A stretch of 64,000 bases of DNA from Rhodopseudomonas palustris HaA2 (GCF_000013365.1 NC_007778.1:62001-126000), one strand, 5' to 3'. Shown: positions 26,475 to 38,962, numbered from the stretch's first letter. Program-made: numbers and translations. The notes: generated from the sequence alone by a model not told the origin.

Positions 26475-28067
26475 TCAATGCCGGAAATGCCTGGTCCCGG
26501 TGAACACCATGGCGATGCCGGCGTCGTCCGCGGCCTTGATGACTTCGTCGTCGCGCACCGAGCCGCCGGGCTGGATCACCGCGGTGGCGCCGGCTTCGAT
26601 GCAGGCGAGCATGCCGTCGGCGAACGGGAAGAACGCGTCCGATGCCACCACCGAGCCCTTGGTCATCGGCGCCGCGAGTTTCAGCTCGGCGGCGGCATCC
26701 TGCGCTTTTCGCGCGGCAATGCGGGCGGAATCGACCCGGCTCATCTGGCCGGCGCCGATGCCGACGGTGGCCAGATCCTTGGCGTAGATGATGGTGTTGG
26801 ACTTGACGTGCTTGGCGACCCGGAAGGCGAATTTCAGGTCGCGCAGTTCGGCCTCGCTCGGCTGCCGCTTGGTGACGACCTTGAGCGCCATGTCGTCGAC
26901 CACCGCATTGTCGCGCGACTGCACCAGCAGCCCTCCGGACACGCTCTTGTAGGTCAGGCCGGCGGCGCGCGGGTTGGGCAGGCTGCCGGCCAGCAGCAGC
27001 CGCAAGTTTTTCTTCGCCGCCACGATCGCGATCGCTTCCTCGCTCGCCTCGGGCGCGATGATCATTTCGGTGAAGATCTCGACGATCGCGCGTGCGGCTT
27101 CGGCGTCGAGCGTGCGGTTGAGCGCGACGATGCCGCCGAACGCCGAGGTCGAATCGCACGCCAGCGCCTTGCGATAGGCATCGAGCAGGCTCGATCCTTC
27201 GGCGACGCCGCAGGGATTGGCGTGCTTGACGATGACGCAGGCTGCAGTGCGCTTGGCGTCGAACTCGCCGACGCATTCATAGGCCGCGTCGGTATCGTTG
27301 ATGTTGTTGTAGGACAGTTCCTTGCCCTGCACCTGCCGCGCGGTGGCGACGCCCGGACGCTTCTCCGGGGTGGCGTAGAACGCCGCGGTCTGATGCGGGT
27401 TCTCGCCGTAGCGCAGGCTCTGGATCAGCCGGCCGCCGATCGCGCGGAAATCCGGCGCATCGGTCTTCAATTGCTGCGCGAACCAATTGGAGATCGCGGC
27501 GTCGTAGGCCGCGGTGCGGGCATAGGCCTTGGCGGCGAGGCGCTTGCGCAAGCCGTGCGAGGTGGCGCCGGCATTGGCCGCGAGTTCGTCGAGCACCGCC
27601 TGATAGTCGGACGATTCGACGATCACCGCGACGTCGTCGTGATTCTTCGCTGCGGCGCGGATCATCGCCGGGCCGCCGATGTCGATGTTCTCGATGCAGT
27701 CCTCGTAGGAGCCGCCTTTGTCGACGGTGGCCTCGAACGGATACAGATTGACCACGAGGAGGTCGATCTGGGCGATGCCGTGCGCCGCCATCGCCTGCTT
27801 GTGCTCGTCATTGTCGCGGACCGCCAGCAGGCCGCCATGCACCTTGGGATGCAGCGTCTTGACCCGGCCGTCCATCATCTCGGGAAAGCCGGTGATCTCG
27901 GAGACGTCCTTGACCGGCAGCCCGGCCGCCGCGATCGCCTTGGCGGTGCCGCCGGTCGAGACCAGTTCGACGCCGTGGCCGGCCAGCGCGCGGGCGAAAT
28001 CGACCAGCCCGGTCTTGTCGGAAACGGACAACAGAGCGCGGGTCACGCGGCGCGGAAGATCGGTCAT
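26475..28067 (-). CDS. purH: Bifunctional AICAR transformylase/IMP cyclohydrolase
   Basis: 530-residue enzyme catalysing the last two steps of IMP synthesis. The N-terminal IMP cyclohydrolase domain has [18 protein letters not shown] and [19 protein letters not shown]. The C-terminal transformylase domain shows [38 protein letters not shown] and [23 protein letters not shown] 28067 is the standard start. It ends within a few bases of a repeat block and lies 102 bp downstream of the heparinase-like gene, in the same direction. Confidence 0.97.
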   Translation of the reverse strand: MTDLPRRVTRALLSVSDKTGLVDFARALAGHGVELVSTGGTAKAIAAAGLPVKDVSEITGFPEMMDGRVKTLHPKVHGGLLAVRDNDEHKQAMAAHGIAQIDLLVVNLYPFEATVDKGGSYEDCIENIDIGGPAMIRAAAKNHDDVAVIVESSDYQAVLDELAANAGATSHGLRKRLAAKAYARTAAYDAAISNWFAQQLKTDAPDFRAIGGRLIQSLRYGENPHQTAAFYATPEKRPGVATARQVQGKELSYNNINDTDAAYECVGEFDAKRTAACVIVKHANPCGVAEGSSLLDAYRKALACDSTSAFGGIVALNRTLDAEAARAIVEIFTEMIIAPEASEEAIAIVAAKKNLRLLLAGSLPNPRAAGLTYKSVSGGLLVQSRDNAVVDDMALKVVTKRQPSEAELRDLKFAFRVAKHVKSNTIIYAKDLATVGIGAGQMSRVDSARIAARKAQDAAAELKLAAPMTKGSVVASDAFFPFADGMLACIEAGATAVIQPGGSVRDDEVIKAADDAGIAMVFTGTRHFRH

Positions 28068-28169
28068 GGAATGCGTCCTTTGGGCGGGAGAATGCCCGCC
28101 TAGCATGGTTTTCCGTGCGATGAAACCGGCCAAAACGGCGGGTCTGGGACCCGCCTGCGGCATTCGCCG

Positions 28170-29924
28170 CTACAGCGGCAATTCCGGTTCGCGGCGGGCG
28201 GCGCGGCGGGCGGAGGTCTGCTGCGGCGAGGTATTGGAGCGGATGAAACTCCAGCGGATGCTCGGCGCCTCGATCGAATTCTGCCGGATCACGATCTGGG
28301 TGGTGCGGCGCGGCCCGTCATTGCCGGCGAGGAAGACGCTGTCTTCGAGGTCGACCTTGTCGTCGAGCGCCTCGAAGGTCCAGACCTCACGATTGGGCAA
28401 CACCAGCATCACACCGTGCGCGTCGCCGAGCCGGCTCGCCTTGATCGACGGGTGCAGATGGAAGCGCACGGCATAATCGGCCTGCCCGGCGCGATGGCGG
28501 CCGCCCTGCGCCGGCGACAGCGTGTCCTCGCCGTCGACGCGGCTGCCGTCGTGCTTCACCATGACGACGCGCTGATGGATCACGCCGAACTTGTCGCGAT
28601 AGCCGTCATGCGAGGCCGTCAGCAGCACGCCGCCCGCGACCGCCTCGCGGCGGTTGTCGACCAGGGTCGGGCCGCTGACGATCGGCGCCCCTTGCAGCAG
28701 GCGCTTCATCGCCGAGCGTTCGACGAACTGACAGGACGAGGTGTCGTGGCAGGTGACGGTGGAATGCGCCGCCGTCGAGCGCGCGAAGCCGCGCCAGCTC
28801 TCACGATTCGTACTGGGCATCCCGCAATTGGTGACGATCCGGCATTGCCCGGAGGACATTTCGAACGACAGGCAGCCGGCATGGCCGTCCTGGCTGACAT
28901 TCGGCGGCGGCGGCAGTCCGGCGTCGATGATGACCAGCGTCGAGCCGGCATCGATCCGCTGATAGCCCGAATGCGGCATGCTCGGCATCGGGATGCCGTG
29001 GCTGTCGTCATAAGCGAGCAGCGTCGCCAGCAGATCCGACGGCGTGCCGCTCATGCCGTTGAACAACGCGATGTTGCCGTCGCCGTGGCGGAAGAACCGC
29101 AGCATCGGCATCATCCGGTCGATCGCGTTCAACAGCGCCGGCGGCGGCGCGATATTGCGCGCGGCAAACGTCTGCCGCAGCGGCAACAGGTCGATCAAGA
29201 GGTCGATCAGCGCGCCGGGATTGCGCGAGAAATGCCCGCCATCCGGCAGGATCTGGCGCTGCAACTCGTCGGACAGCCGCTTGGTCGCGCCGCGGATGTT
29301 GCGCGCCTGATTGGCGAGGCAGAGCGCCGCATAGCACAGAGCGATCGTCACCTGCAGCCGCGCCACGCCGTCCGGCACGTCGAGCAGCGCGAGCCGCAAC
29401 GCGCGGATCTCCCGGGTCAGGCCGCGCAGATAGCGGCGATAGAATTTGCCGTCGGTGTCCGACAGCACCAGGGGCGCCTGCGACAACAGCGAAATCACCC
29501 GCCGCGCCATCACGTCGGGGCGTCGTCCGACGGTGCGGTTGCGGGCCATGTTGCCGAGCCAGTCGTCGACCAGCGAGCGGGCGTTGGCGCGGGTGATCGC
29601 GGTGTCGGCGGCGCGCAGATGGCGCAGCCAGCCGAAGCCGAACAGAGCGGCTTCCCAATCGTCCGACGGCGGCTCCAGATCGAAGATCGAACGGCCGTGG
29701 CAGGTGACGATCTTGCCGGCGAACACGAAGCGGCCGGCATAAATTTCGGCGGCGCGGGTGGCGTCGGCGGTGCGCAGATCATGCGGCGCAATGATCAGCC
29801 GGTCGGTGCGGCCCGGCCACAGCCGCGTCAGCGCCGCCGAGCCGCCCGACGCGCGCGCCACCATGTTCCGCGCGAAGCGGCCCACGATCAGGCTCGAGAT
29901 CCGTCTGCGGTGAGCGGATGACAC
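28170..29924 (-). CDS. Heparinase II/III family protein
   Basis: About 584 residues from the GTG chosen here. The N-terminal half is an alpha-helical toroid (for example DVMARRVISLLSQAPLVL and LPDGGHFSRNPGALIDLLID). The C-terminal half is a beta-sandwich of heparinase type with FEMSSGQCRIVTNCG and HDGYRDKFGVIHQR. The family contains polysaccharide lyases; the natural polysaccharide is unknown. In these bacteria it is usually next to rsmB, as here. An ATG at 30059 would add 45 residues; GTG 29924 is preferred because RRRISSLIVGRFARNM looks like the natural N-terminus. The start is therefore uncertain. Confidence 0.82.
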   Translation of the reverse strand: MSSAHRRRISSLIVGRFARNMVARASGGSAALTRLWPGRTDRLIIAPHDLRTADATRAAEIYAGRFVFAGKIVTCHGRSIFDLEPPSDDWEAALFGFGWLRHLRAADTAITRANARSLVDDWLGNMARNRTVGRRPDVMARRVISLLSQAPLVLSDTDGKFYRRYLRGLTREIRALRLALLDVPDGVARLQVTIALCYAALCLANQARNIRGATKRLSDELQRQILPDGGHFSRNPGALIDLLIDLLPLRQTFAARNIAPPPALLNAIDRMMPMLRFFRHGDGNIALFNGMSGTPSDLLATLLAYDDSHGIPMPSMPHSGYQRIDAGSTLVIIDAGLPPPPNVSQDGHAGCLSFEMSSGQCRIVTNCGMPSTNRESWRGFARSTAAHSTVTCHDTSSCQFVERSAMKRLLQGAPIVSGPTLVDNRREAVAGGVLLTASHDGYRDKFGVIHQRVVMVKHDGSRVDGEDTLSPAQGGRHRAGQADYAVRFHLHPSIKASRLGDAHGVMLVLPNREVWTFEALDDKVDLEDSVFLAGNDGPRRTTQIVIRQNSIEAPSIRWSFIRSNTSPQQTSARRAARREPELPL

Positions 29925-30237
29925 GCGCGCGAATGCCCCGGGTTCATGCAACGCATCGACGGCCTGCTGAGGTCGTCGAGCGGCGAATTTCAGATTCAGC
30001 AAGACGTCCGCGACTTTCGCGGTCCAAAGCGGCTTTGTCTGAAACAGCTCTGCGGGCATCTGCGCGGCGGAGGCGAAAGGATGTTGTGAACCAAAGCAAC
30101 CTCGGATTAACGAAAATTCGTTTCAAATCCTTTTAGTCCGGAATTGGCCATGCACACACCCTGCCGTTGGGCGGGGTGTGGACGGGCACCGTTTCGGCGT
30201 CCCCGGCGGGGCGCCATGGCTGCCAATTTCAAAATGA

Positions 30238-31590
30238 TTACAAAGACTTCGTAAGACGGGCGGCGTAGAACCCATCGAACCCCGCGAGCCTCGGATCAGC
30301 ATGGGGCAGATGCGACGGCAGGGTCCGAACATCGCCCTCGGCGGTCACGATCTCGGCAAGGCCGGCAACCTCGGCGGGCTCCACCGGGAGGCGCCGCATC
30401 CCGGGCTCGGCGTCCAACAGCGCGCCGACCACCTGCTCGCCTTCCTCCGGCTCCAGCGAACAGGTGCAATAGACCAGCGTGCCGCCCGGCTTGAGCAGCG
30501 CGACCGCCTTGTGCAGCAGCCGGCTCTGCACCGCCGACAGCGCGCCGATGTCGCTCTCCTGCTTCAGCCAGGCGACATCGGGATGCCGGCGGATGGTGCC
30601 GGTCGAGGCGCAGGGGGCGTCGACCAGCACGCCGTCGAAACTGCCGGGGGCATCGCTGCGCCATTCGGTGGCGTCAGCCACGGCGGTCTCGGCCTCGAGT
30701 CCCAGCCGCGCCAGATTTTCGCGCAACCGCGCCACCCGCGCCGGCGAGCGATCGATCGCGCTGACCCGCGCGCCGGCCTGCGCCAGTTGCGCGGTCTTGC
30801 CGCCCGGTGCGGCGCAGAGATCGGCCACCGATTTGCCGGCGAGATCGCCGAACAGCCGCGCCGGCAAAGCGGCGGCGGCATCCTGCACCCACCATTGGCC
30901 GTCGTCGAAGCCCGGCAGCATCTTCACCGAGCCCTGCAGCAGCGTCCGCACCGTGCCGGTCGGCAGCAATTCGCCATACAGCCGCCCGGCCCAATGGTCG
31001 GGATCGGATTTGACGGTGATGTCGAGCGACGGCTCATGGCTGATCGCAAGCGCGATCGCCTTGGCGGCGTCGTCGCCGTAATGCGCGCGCCACCGCGCCA
31101 TCAGCCATTCCGGCACGTCGAGCGCCTGGCCCGCGACCGCGTCGATCAAGGGATGCCCCTCGCGCGCGCAGCGCCGCAGCACGGCGTTGACAAGGCCGGC
31201 ATATTTGGCGGCACGGCGGTCGGACTGCACCAGCCGCACCGACAGATCGACGGCGGCGTGGTCCGGAACATCCATCCACAGGATCTGCGCGGCGCCGATC
31301 AAGAGCGCGCTCTTGGCGCGCGGCGCATCGGTCGGAACCCCGCGATCGAGCATCCGCGCCAGCAGATGTTCGAGCGTGCCGAGCCGGCGCAGAATGGTCG
31401 CCACCAGCCGGCGCATCAGCGCGCGGTCACGATCCGGCAGCGTCTTGAGCCCGGGATGTGCGGCGGGGCCTTCGAGCTGGTCGTCCAGCATCCGGCGCTT
31501 CTGCAGGACGCCGTCGAGGATGTCGGCGGCGATCCGGCGCGCTGCCAGTCCGGGCACCTCCGACGGCTGTGCGAATCTTGGAGCAGGCAT
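30238..31590 (-). CDS. rsmB: 16S rRNA (cytosine-C5)-methyltransferase RsmB (Fmu/Sun)
   Basis: 450-residue enzyme that methylates C967 of 16S rRNA in E. coli. The N-terminal NusB-like RNA-binding domain spans about 15-140. The methyltransferase part shows the SAM motif LCAAPGGKTAQLA, motif IV DAPCAS with one catalytic Cys, and YCTCSLEPEEGE with the nucleophilic Cys. GFDGFYAARL is the family C-terminus. It is followed at 178 bp by the heparinase-like gene; a hairpin lies at about 30151-30183. Confidence 0.94.
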   Translation of the reverse strand: MPAPRFAQPSEVPGLAARRIAADILDGVLQKRRMLDDQLEGPAAHPGLKTLPDRDRALMRRLVATILRRLGTLEHLLARMLDRGVPTDAPRAKSALLIGAAQILWMDVPDHAAVDLSVRLVQSDRRAAKYAGLVNAVLRRCAREGHPLIDAVAGQALDVPEWLMARWRAHYGDDAAKAIALAISHEPSLDITVKSDPDHWAGRLYGELLPTGTVRTLLQGSVKMLPGFDDGQWWVQDAAAALPARLFGDLAGKSVADLCAAPGGKTAQLAQAGARVSAIDRSPARVARLRENLARLGLEAETAVADATEWRSDAPGSFDGVLVDAPCASTGTIRRHPDVAWLKQESDIGALSAVQSRLLHKAVALLKPGGTLVYCTCSLEPEEGEQVVGALLDAEPGMRRLPVEPAEVAGLAEIVTAEGDVRTLPSHLPHADPRLAGFDGFYAARLTKSL

Positions 31591-31755
31591 GGATTGAGGG
31601 TATCACATTGGAGGGGATGATGCCGCGCGCGAGGCGGCGCGAATTCGGCGATGGATGGCAGGCGAATATGCCGATTCTAAGAATCGCCGCGACGCCGCCG
31701 CGATACGCTGACATAGACCAAACGACTGAATCGCGCGCAATGAAAGGCGAAGCCG

Positions 31756-31977
31756 ATGACCAAATCCGATCCGCAGCCCGTGCCGGCGGCGCCGACCGAA
31801 CCGCCGCGGCGGGAACTGCCTGACGCCGCAAAGCGCGCGCTGGCCGAAGCCGATGCCCGGCGGGTCGAAGCCGCGCAACACGCCGCCGCGCGCGCCAAGG
31901 AGTATCAGGGTCCGAAAGGCCCCGAACCGACCCGCTACGGCGACTGGGAAGTCAAAGGCATCGCGTCGGATTTCTGA
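31756..31977 (+). CDS. DUF1674 protein, SDHAF4-like succinate dehydrogenase assembly factor
   Basis: 73-residue protein. Residues 53-73 hold the DUF1674 motif GPEPTRYGDWEVKGIASDF, the same domain as eukaryotic SDHAF4/Sdh8. That protein binds the flavinylated SDH flavoprotein and shields it before complex assembly. The N-terminal half is Pro/Ala-rich and probably flexible. ATG 31756 follows AAAGGCGAAG. It is divergent from rsmB and no sdh genes are in the window, so the role is inferred from the domain. Confidence 0.85.
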   Translation: MTKSDPQPVPAAPTEPPRRELPDAAKRALAEADARRVEAAQHAAARAKEYQGPKGPEPTRYGDWEVKGIASDF

Positions 31978-32072
31978 GCCCTCGCGTCCGATGTTGGACT
32001 GCGGCGTCCGGAATTGCTCACCGAACGTCTTCGTGCCTTGCGGGTGTCGCCGACTCGCGTTATCATAGGAAT

Positions 32073-32651
32073 ATGTCCCCACTCTTCAGAACGAACCCGG
32101 TACGGATCGCGCGACTGCCCTGGCGTGGGCGGCTGAGGTCGATCTGGCCGTGGGTGTTCGTGCTCGGCGTCGCGGCCGGAATGATGCTGCCGGCGCGGCA
32201 CTGGGTGCAGTGGCCCTGGGCTGAGCCCGATTCGCAGGCGCTCAGGAACGACAGCGAGACGGTGTGGCGGCGCGCCGGTAACCCGGCGGTGCGGCACCCG
32301 GTCGACGTGCTCTATATCATCGACGGCGACACGTTCGAGGCGCGGGTGCATCTGTGGCCGGGAACGGATCTCGCGACCCGCGTTCGGCTGCGCGGCATCG
32401 ACGCGCCGGAGCTGAAGGCGCAGTGCGCGCAGGAACTCAAGCTTGCCGAAGCCGCGACCGGCGCCCTGCGCGACCTGCTGCGGCAGGGTGAGGTGGCGAT
32501 CTACAATATCGGCCCCGACAAATATCAGGGCCGCGTCGTCGCCGACGTCGCGACCAAACGCACCCCCAGCGTCTCCGCCGCGCTGCTGGAAGCCGGCTAC
32601 GCCCGGGCTTACGGCAGCGGGCGTCGCGAGGGCTGGTGCGGCGGGCGGTGA
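32073..32651 (+). CDS. Membrane-anchored thermonuclease-like (SNase) protein
   Basis: 192 residues. One N-terminal membrane segment (IWPWVFVLGVAAGMMLPA) is followed by a staphylococcal-nuclease-like OB fold: VLYIIDGDTFEARVHLWPG, RVRLRGIDAPELKA, and KYQGRVVADV with VSAALLEAGYARAY. These correspond to the Ca/Arg active-site blocks of SNase. It is likely anchored in the inner membrane facing the periplasm. AGGAAT precedes the start. A dispersed repeat follows. Confidence 0.85.
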   Translation: MSPLFRTNPVRIARLPWRGRLRSIWPWVFVLGVAAGMMLPARHWVQWPWAEPDSQALRNDSETVWRRAGNPAVRHPVDVLYIIDGDTFEARVHLWPGTDLATRVRLRGIDAPELKAQCAQELKLAEAATGALRDLLRQGEVAIYNIGPDKYQGRVVADVATKRTPSVSAALLEAGYARAYGSGRREGWCGGR

Positions 32652-32670
32652 CGCCGTCGCTCGAGCAATT

Positions 32671-32762
32671 CCGGTTCTGATAGAATCAGAATCGGTACTC
32701 CAGATTCTTGTTTTGACGCGTTTTCTTCACGCGAACCGGTTTCCACTTCGCTCGAAAACGCT
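32671..32762 (+). repeat. Dispersed repeat with TTCTGAT hairpin
   Basis: Begins with a perfect small palindrome TTCTGATAGAATCAGAA and continues with GATTCTTGTTTTGACGCG, TTTTCTTCACGCGAACCG and TCGCTCGAAAACGCTC. The second part matches, inverted, the block upstream of regR at 703-760. It sits between the nuclease gene and the phosphatase stop codon at 32763. Confidence 0.85.
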
Positions 32763-34517
32763 CTATTTCGCCGAGGCCGCCGCGAGCCCGAGCGCCTCGG
32801 CCATGACCCGGAACACGTCGGTGTTTTCCATCGCGCCGTGGACCCGGTCGCTGCCCGGCCCCGCCGCGGTGAGGATCACGTCCTCGCCGGAATGCACGCT
32901 GGCGTTCATCATCGCCGGCAGATTGCCGAGCCGCAAAACCGCCCCCGGCACGGCCTTGTACTTCTCGTTGGCCTTGAAGGTGCCGGGCTTGTCGCCGGCC
33001 TCGGTCGGCTGGTTCGGGCCGTCGAGCTTCGGCCGCAGCGTCTCGTAGTGATCGGGCAGGCTGGCCGAGAAGATCGCCAGGCGGCGACTGACGTCGACGC
33101 GATCCGGATAGCCGTCCTTGTCGGGCGCCGGGTAGTTCGGAAAGCCGGCTCTCTGATACACGCCGATGCGTTCGCGCAGCGGCACGTCCTCGCCCTCGGC
33201 GAGATCGTCGCGCACGGTGCCGACCAGCGCGTTGGGATGGTTGTGATCGGCGACCACCAGGATCAGCGTGTCGTCGCCGCGTGCCTTGGCCCAGTCGCGC
33301 GTTTGCCGCACCGCATTGTCGAGCATGATGGTGTCGTAGACCGCGCGCTCCATGTCGAGCGCGTGGGCGTATTTGTCGATCATCCCGGATTCGACCATCA
33401 AGAAGAAGCCGGCCTCGTTCTTCGACAGGACGTCGAGCGCGACCGCGACCTGCTCGGTCAGATCGGGCTGATCCGGATTCTTCGCGACGCCGCCGCCTTT
33501 CAGGAAGCGGCGATCGAGCACGCCGTCCATGTTGCCGGGCGCGAACAGGCCGAGCAGTTTTCGCGTGTCGGGCTTGCCGGCCGCGGCCAGCTCGGTCGCA
33601 CTGGTGGCGACCGCGTAGCCGGCGTCGCGGAACTTCGCCAGATAGTCGACGTCGTCCTTGCGCTTGCCCTGCGCGCTCTTCGGCAGGAAATACGCGGCGC
33701 CGCCGCCCATCAGCACGTCGGGACTTGCGGCAAAGAACTGCGCGACGATGTCGTCATACGCGGCGCGACGGCGGGTATGGGCGATCACCGCCGCGGGCGT
33801 GGCGTCTTCCACCTCGGTATTGGTGACGATGCCGATCGCAAGTCCCAGCCGCCGCTTCGCCAGCGACGCCAGCGTCTCGACCCTGGGATCGTCGAGCGGG
33901 CTCGCGGTGCGGTCGGCATAGACGCCCATCGCATTGACCGCGGCCTTGTGGCCGGTGGCGTAGGCGCTCGCCGCATTGGCGGAATCGGTGATGATCGAAT
34001 CGCTGCCGGCGGTCGACACCAGCGCCATCTGCGGCATGTCGTCGATCGCCAGCTTGCCGCCGGCGCGGCCTTCCTTGATGCCCTTCGACAGCAATCGCGC
34101 AGCGACGCGATGCGCGGGCGACAGCCCGTCGCCGATGAACAGGATGACGTTCTTGGCCTTGCGCGGCCCAGTGTCGTACACCGTCCAGCCGACGCTGCGG
34201 CGGTCCGCGCCGTCGCCGGCCTCGACCGTGTAGGCGCCGGGTTTGTCGAGCGCGACGTCGCGCAGCAGCAGCGCCGATTGCGGTCGGCCGTCCTCGCGCG
34301 CGATCAGCTCCGGAGCCTTGCCGAACACCGCTGCGGCATCCGTGCCGTTGACGGTCAGCGTCGCCTTGTCGGCGGAGACTTCGCCGGCGAATTCGACCTT
34401 GAGATCGAACCGGGCGCCGGCCAGAATTTCGGCGCGGTCGATCGGATAGATCGTCTGCGCCGCGGCGAACGAAGTCGACACCAGCAAGGCAAAAAAGGTC
34501 GTGGCGAAACGCATCAT
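32763..34517 (-). CDS. phoA: Alkaline phosphatase
   Basis: 584-residue secreted phosphatase. Signal peptide MMRFATTFFALLVSTSFAAA. The metal site shows NVILFIGDGLS, and the phosphorylated Ser is in ITDSANAASAYATG (D-S-A motif). Metal-binding residues also lie in MVESGMIDKYAHALD, LVVADHNHP, and the final MNASVHSGEDV. A 110-residue extra N-terminal domain precedes the phosphatase fold. ATG 34517 (MMRF) is chosen because the signal peptide follows directly; the longer frame to 34559 is not needed. The final stop abuts a dispersed repeat. Confidence 0.9.
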   Translation of the reverse strand: MMRFATTFFALLVSTSFAAAQTIYPIDRAEILAGARFDLKVEFAGEVSADKATLTVNGTDAAAVFGKAPELIAREDGRPQSALLLRDVALDKPGAYTVEAGDGADRRSVGWTVYDTGPRKAKNVILFIGDGLSPAHRVAARLLSKGIKEGRAGGKLAIDDMPQMALVSTAGSDSIITDSANAASAYATGHKAAVNAMGVYADRTASPLDDPRVETLASLAKRRLGLAIGIVTNTEVEDATPAAVIAHTRRRAAYDDIVAQFFAASPDVLMGGGAAYFLPKSAQGKRKDDVDYLAKFRDAGYAVATSATELAAAGKPDTRKLLGLFAPGNMDGVLDRRFLKGGGVAKNPDQPDLTEQVAVALDVLSKNEAGFFLMVESGMIDKYAHALDMERAVYDTIMLDNAVRQTRDWAKARGDDTLILVVADHNHPNALVGTVRDDLAEGEDVPLRERIGVYQRAGFPNYPAPDKDGYPDRVDVSRRLAIFSASLPDHYETLRPKLDGPNQPTEAGDKPGTFKANEKYKAVPGAVLRLGNLPAMMNASVHSGEDVILTAAGPGSDRVHGAMENTDVFRVMAEALGLAAASAK

Positions 34518-34590
34518 GGGAACGGCTCCAAATCGGAGCGCGGACCGTATGAGCGGCAAATGACGGTTCGATGACGGTGTTTAGCAGCGG

Positions 34591-34798
34591 CAGTCATTCC
34601 GGGACGCGCGCCTGATCACTACGATTGACCACTTGCGTCATTCCGGGGCGCGCCACCGGGTCCGGCCTTCGGCCGGCCCGATGACAGGCTCCGCGCGAGC
34701 CCGGAATCCCGAACTGTTCTGCGTCCGACCGCGAGGTGCCCTGAACTTCGGGATTCCGGGTTCGCCCGCAGCTTCGCTGCGTGCGCCCCGGAATGACG
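34591..34798. repeat. Palindromic repeat, GTCATTCCGGGG type
   Basis: The arms CGTCATTCCGGGGCGCG (34636) and GCGCCCCGGAATGACG (34783-34798) are inverted. Inner parts GAACTG/GAACTTCGGGATTCCGGG also mirror each other. A partial CAGTCATTCCGGGACGCGCG lies at 34591. It fills the space between phoA and argG; no gene is present. Confidence 0.85.
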
Positions 34799-34814
34799 TT
34801 GAAGGTGGGCCGCC

Positions 34815-37044
<2,230 letters not shown>

Positions 37045-37086
37045 GGCGGGGGTTTAACCGAGGCGTCGGGGGATGGAAAGGCGGCG

Positions 37087-37578
37087 CTATGCGGCAGGGG
37101 GCGGTTGGGGCGACGGCGGTGCGACGGCCGTCGGCTGCCGCGGCGGGTCGCGCCACAGGCCGGCATTGCGGCCGGCAATCAGCCAGTACACCAGCCCGCC
37201 GATGATGCCGGCGCCGGTCATGATTTCGAGATGCCGCCGCACGATGCCGTCGAACTGCAGCGTGCCGGGGTCGAACGGCACCAGCCCGAGATAGCAGCCG
37301 ACGCCGACCAGGCCGCCGCCGATCGCATAGACCAGCGCGCTGCGGATCGAAAACGCTTCGGTCACCAGCACGATGATCAGCGCCGGCAGCAGCGCGAAGC
37401 CGGATACGAAGATGAAGCCGAAGCCGAGCACGATGTTGAGCGCATCCGGATCGAGCGGGCCGCCGGCGAGGTCGCTCAGTTCCGGAAACAGCATCGTGCC
37501 CACCACCACGAGCCCGGCCGCGAGGCTGGCGAACAGGAAGCCGAAGGCGATGGCGAACAGCCGGCCGATCAGCGACAT
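37087..37578 (-). CDS. Hypothetical four-helix membrane protein
   Basis: 163 residues with four predicted transmembrane helices (about 7-30, 47-72, 80-97 and 118-137) and a Pro-rich cytoplasmic tail (DPPRQPTAVAPPSPQPPPAA). I do not recognise the family with certainty; similar small proteins occur next to PAP2 genes in rhizobia. The start is ATG 37578. It is upstream of the PAP2 gene with 42 bp between them, so a shared transcript is likely. Confidence 0.75.
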   Translation of the reverse strand: MSLIGRLFAIAFGFLFASLAAGLVVVGTMLFPELSDLAGGPLDPDALNIVLGFGFIFVSGFALLPALIIVLVTEAFSIRSALVYAIGGGLVGVGCYLGLVPFDPGTLQFDGIVRRHLEIMTGAGIIGGLVYWLIAGRNAGLWRDPPRQPTAVAPPSPQPPPAA

Positions 37579-37600
37579 CAGTATCTCCGCGAGTCCTGGC

Positions 37601-37700
37601 CGTCATCCTGAGGAGCGAGCTCTTGCGAGCCTCGAAGGATGACTTCGTGCGCACATCCTTCGAGGCGCGCCGCAAGCGCGCCGCGCACCTCAGGATGACG
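37601..37700. repeat. Palindromic repeat, CGTCATCCTGAGG type, copy 2
   Basis: Bounded by CGTCATCCTGAGGAGC and CACCTCAGGATGACG, with CCTCGAAGGATG facing ACATCCTTCGAGG inside. It is the same family as 22788-22908 and 57089-57211. It lies between the rlmN stop and the small membrane protein gene. Confidence 0.9.
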
Positions 37701-37720
37701 TTCGGCAGCGATCTTGCCCA

Positions 37721-38920
37721 TCAATCCGTCATCGCCATCGCGCGGAGCGCGTCGCGTTCGCGGACCGAGAGCTTTTCGGTCTCCGACTTCAACTGTCCGC
37801 AGGCGGCGAGAATATCGCGGCCGCGCGGGGTACGGACCGGCGAGGAATAGCCGGCGTTGAAGACATACTCCGAGAACTTCTCGATCTGGTCCCAATCCGA
37901 GCACTCGTATTTCGAGCCGGGCCAGGGGTTGAACGGGATCAGATTGATCTTGGCCGGAATGCCCTTCAGCAACTGCACCAGCCGCCGCGCATCGTCGAGC
38001 GAATCGTTGACGCCCTTCAGCATCACATATTCGAAGGTGATACGGCGCGCATTCGAGGCGCCCGGATAGTCGCGGCAGGCCTGCAGCAGCTCTTTGAGTG
38101 GATATTTGCGGTTCAGCGGCACCAGTTCGTCGCGCAATTCGTCGCGCACCGCGTGCAGCGAAATCGCCAGCATCACGCCGATCTCGTCGCCGGTGCGGGC
38201 GATGTTCGGCACCACACCGGAGGTCGACAGCGTCACCCGCCGCCGCGAGATACCGATGCCTTCATTGTCGGTGACGATCAGGAGCGCGTCGCGCACCGCC
38301 TCGAAATTGTACAACGGCTCGCCCATGCCCATCATCACCACGTTGGTGACGAGACGGTTGCCATTGGGGGTCTCGCGATCGATCCAGTCGCCCAGGCGAT
38401 CCCGCGCCACCATGACCTGACCGACGATCTCGCCGGCGGTGAGGTTGCGCACCAGCCGCTGGGTGCCGGTGTGGCAGAACGAGCAGTTCAGCGTGCAGCC
38501 GACCTGGCTCGACACGCACAGCGTGCCGCGGTCGGTCTCCGGGATGTAGACGCACTCGACCTCGTGCGCCTTCTGCACATCGTCGCCACTCGGCAGCCGC
38601 AGCAGCCATTTGCGGGTGCCGTCGGCGGAGATCTGCTCGGCGACGACCTCGGGCCGGTCGACCGTGCAATGCTCCGCCAGCGTCGCTCGCATCTCCTTGG
38701 AGACGTTGGTCATCTCGGCGAAATCGCGGGCGCCGCGGACATACATCCAGTGCCACAATTGCTGCGCCCGCATCTTGCGCTGCGCCGGCGCCACGCCGAT
38801 CGCGCCGAGCCGTTCGGCCAGTTCGGCGCGCGACAGCCCGATCAGCGACGGCTTGGCCGGCGGCACATAGGTCTCCAGCGGGGTCTTTTCGAGCGGTGCG
38901 ACGGCAACAGCGAGGGTCAT
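37721..38920 (-). CDS. rlmN: 23S rRNA (A2503-C2)/tRNA-A37 methyltransferase RlmN
   Basis: 399-residue radical SAM enzyme that methylates C2 of A2503 in 23S rRNA and A37 in some tRNAs. The cluster motif is [11 protein letters not shown] (Cx3Cx2C). [26 protein letters not shown] and [11 protein letters not shown] are core blocks. The end has [13 protein letters not shown] and [14 protein letters not shown], with the catalytic Cys in the last motif. ATG 38920 (MTLAVAVAP) is chosen; the long upstream frame passes through a repeat. No strong Shine-Dalgarno is seen. Confidence 0.95.
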   Translation of the reverse strand: MTLAVAVAPLEKTPLETYVPPAKPSLIGLSRAELAERLGAIGVAPAQRKMRAQQLWHWMYVRGARDFAEMTNVSKEMRATLAEHCTVDRPEVVAEQISADGTRKWLLRLPSGDDVQKAHEVECVYIPETDRGTLCVSSQVGCTLNCSFCHTGTQRLVRNLTAGEIVGQVMVARDRLGDWIDRETPNGNRLVTNVVMMGMGEPLYNFEAVRDALLIVTDNEGIGISRRRVTLSTSGVVPNIARTGDEIGVMLAISLHAVRDELRDELVPLNRKYPLKELLQACRDYPGASNARRITFEYVMLKGVNDSLDDARRLVQLLKGIPAKINLIPFNPWPGSKYECSDWDQIEKFSEYVFNAGYSSPVRTPRGRDILAACGQLKSETEKLSVRERDALRAMAMTD

Positions 38921-38962
38921 GGCGGTCCGGTTCAGGCAAAAGGCAATCGCGGCAGAACGGGC

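Noticed and set aside
30151-30183. Terminator of rsmB
   Set aside because: CACACCCTGCC and GGGCGGGGTGTG pair well, but no T-run follows on the minus strand, so I only mention it as a hairpin.
34591-34798. Possible CRISPR or direct-repeat array
   Set aside because: The repeated elements are inverted arms of a palindrome, with no regular spacers.
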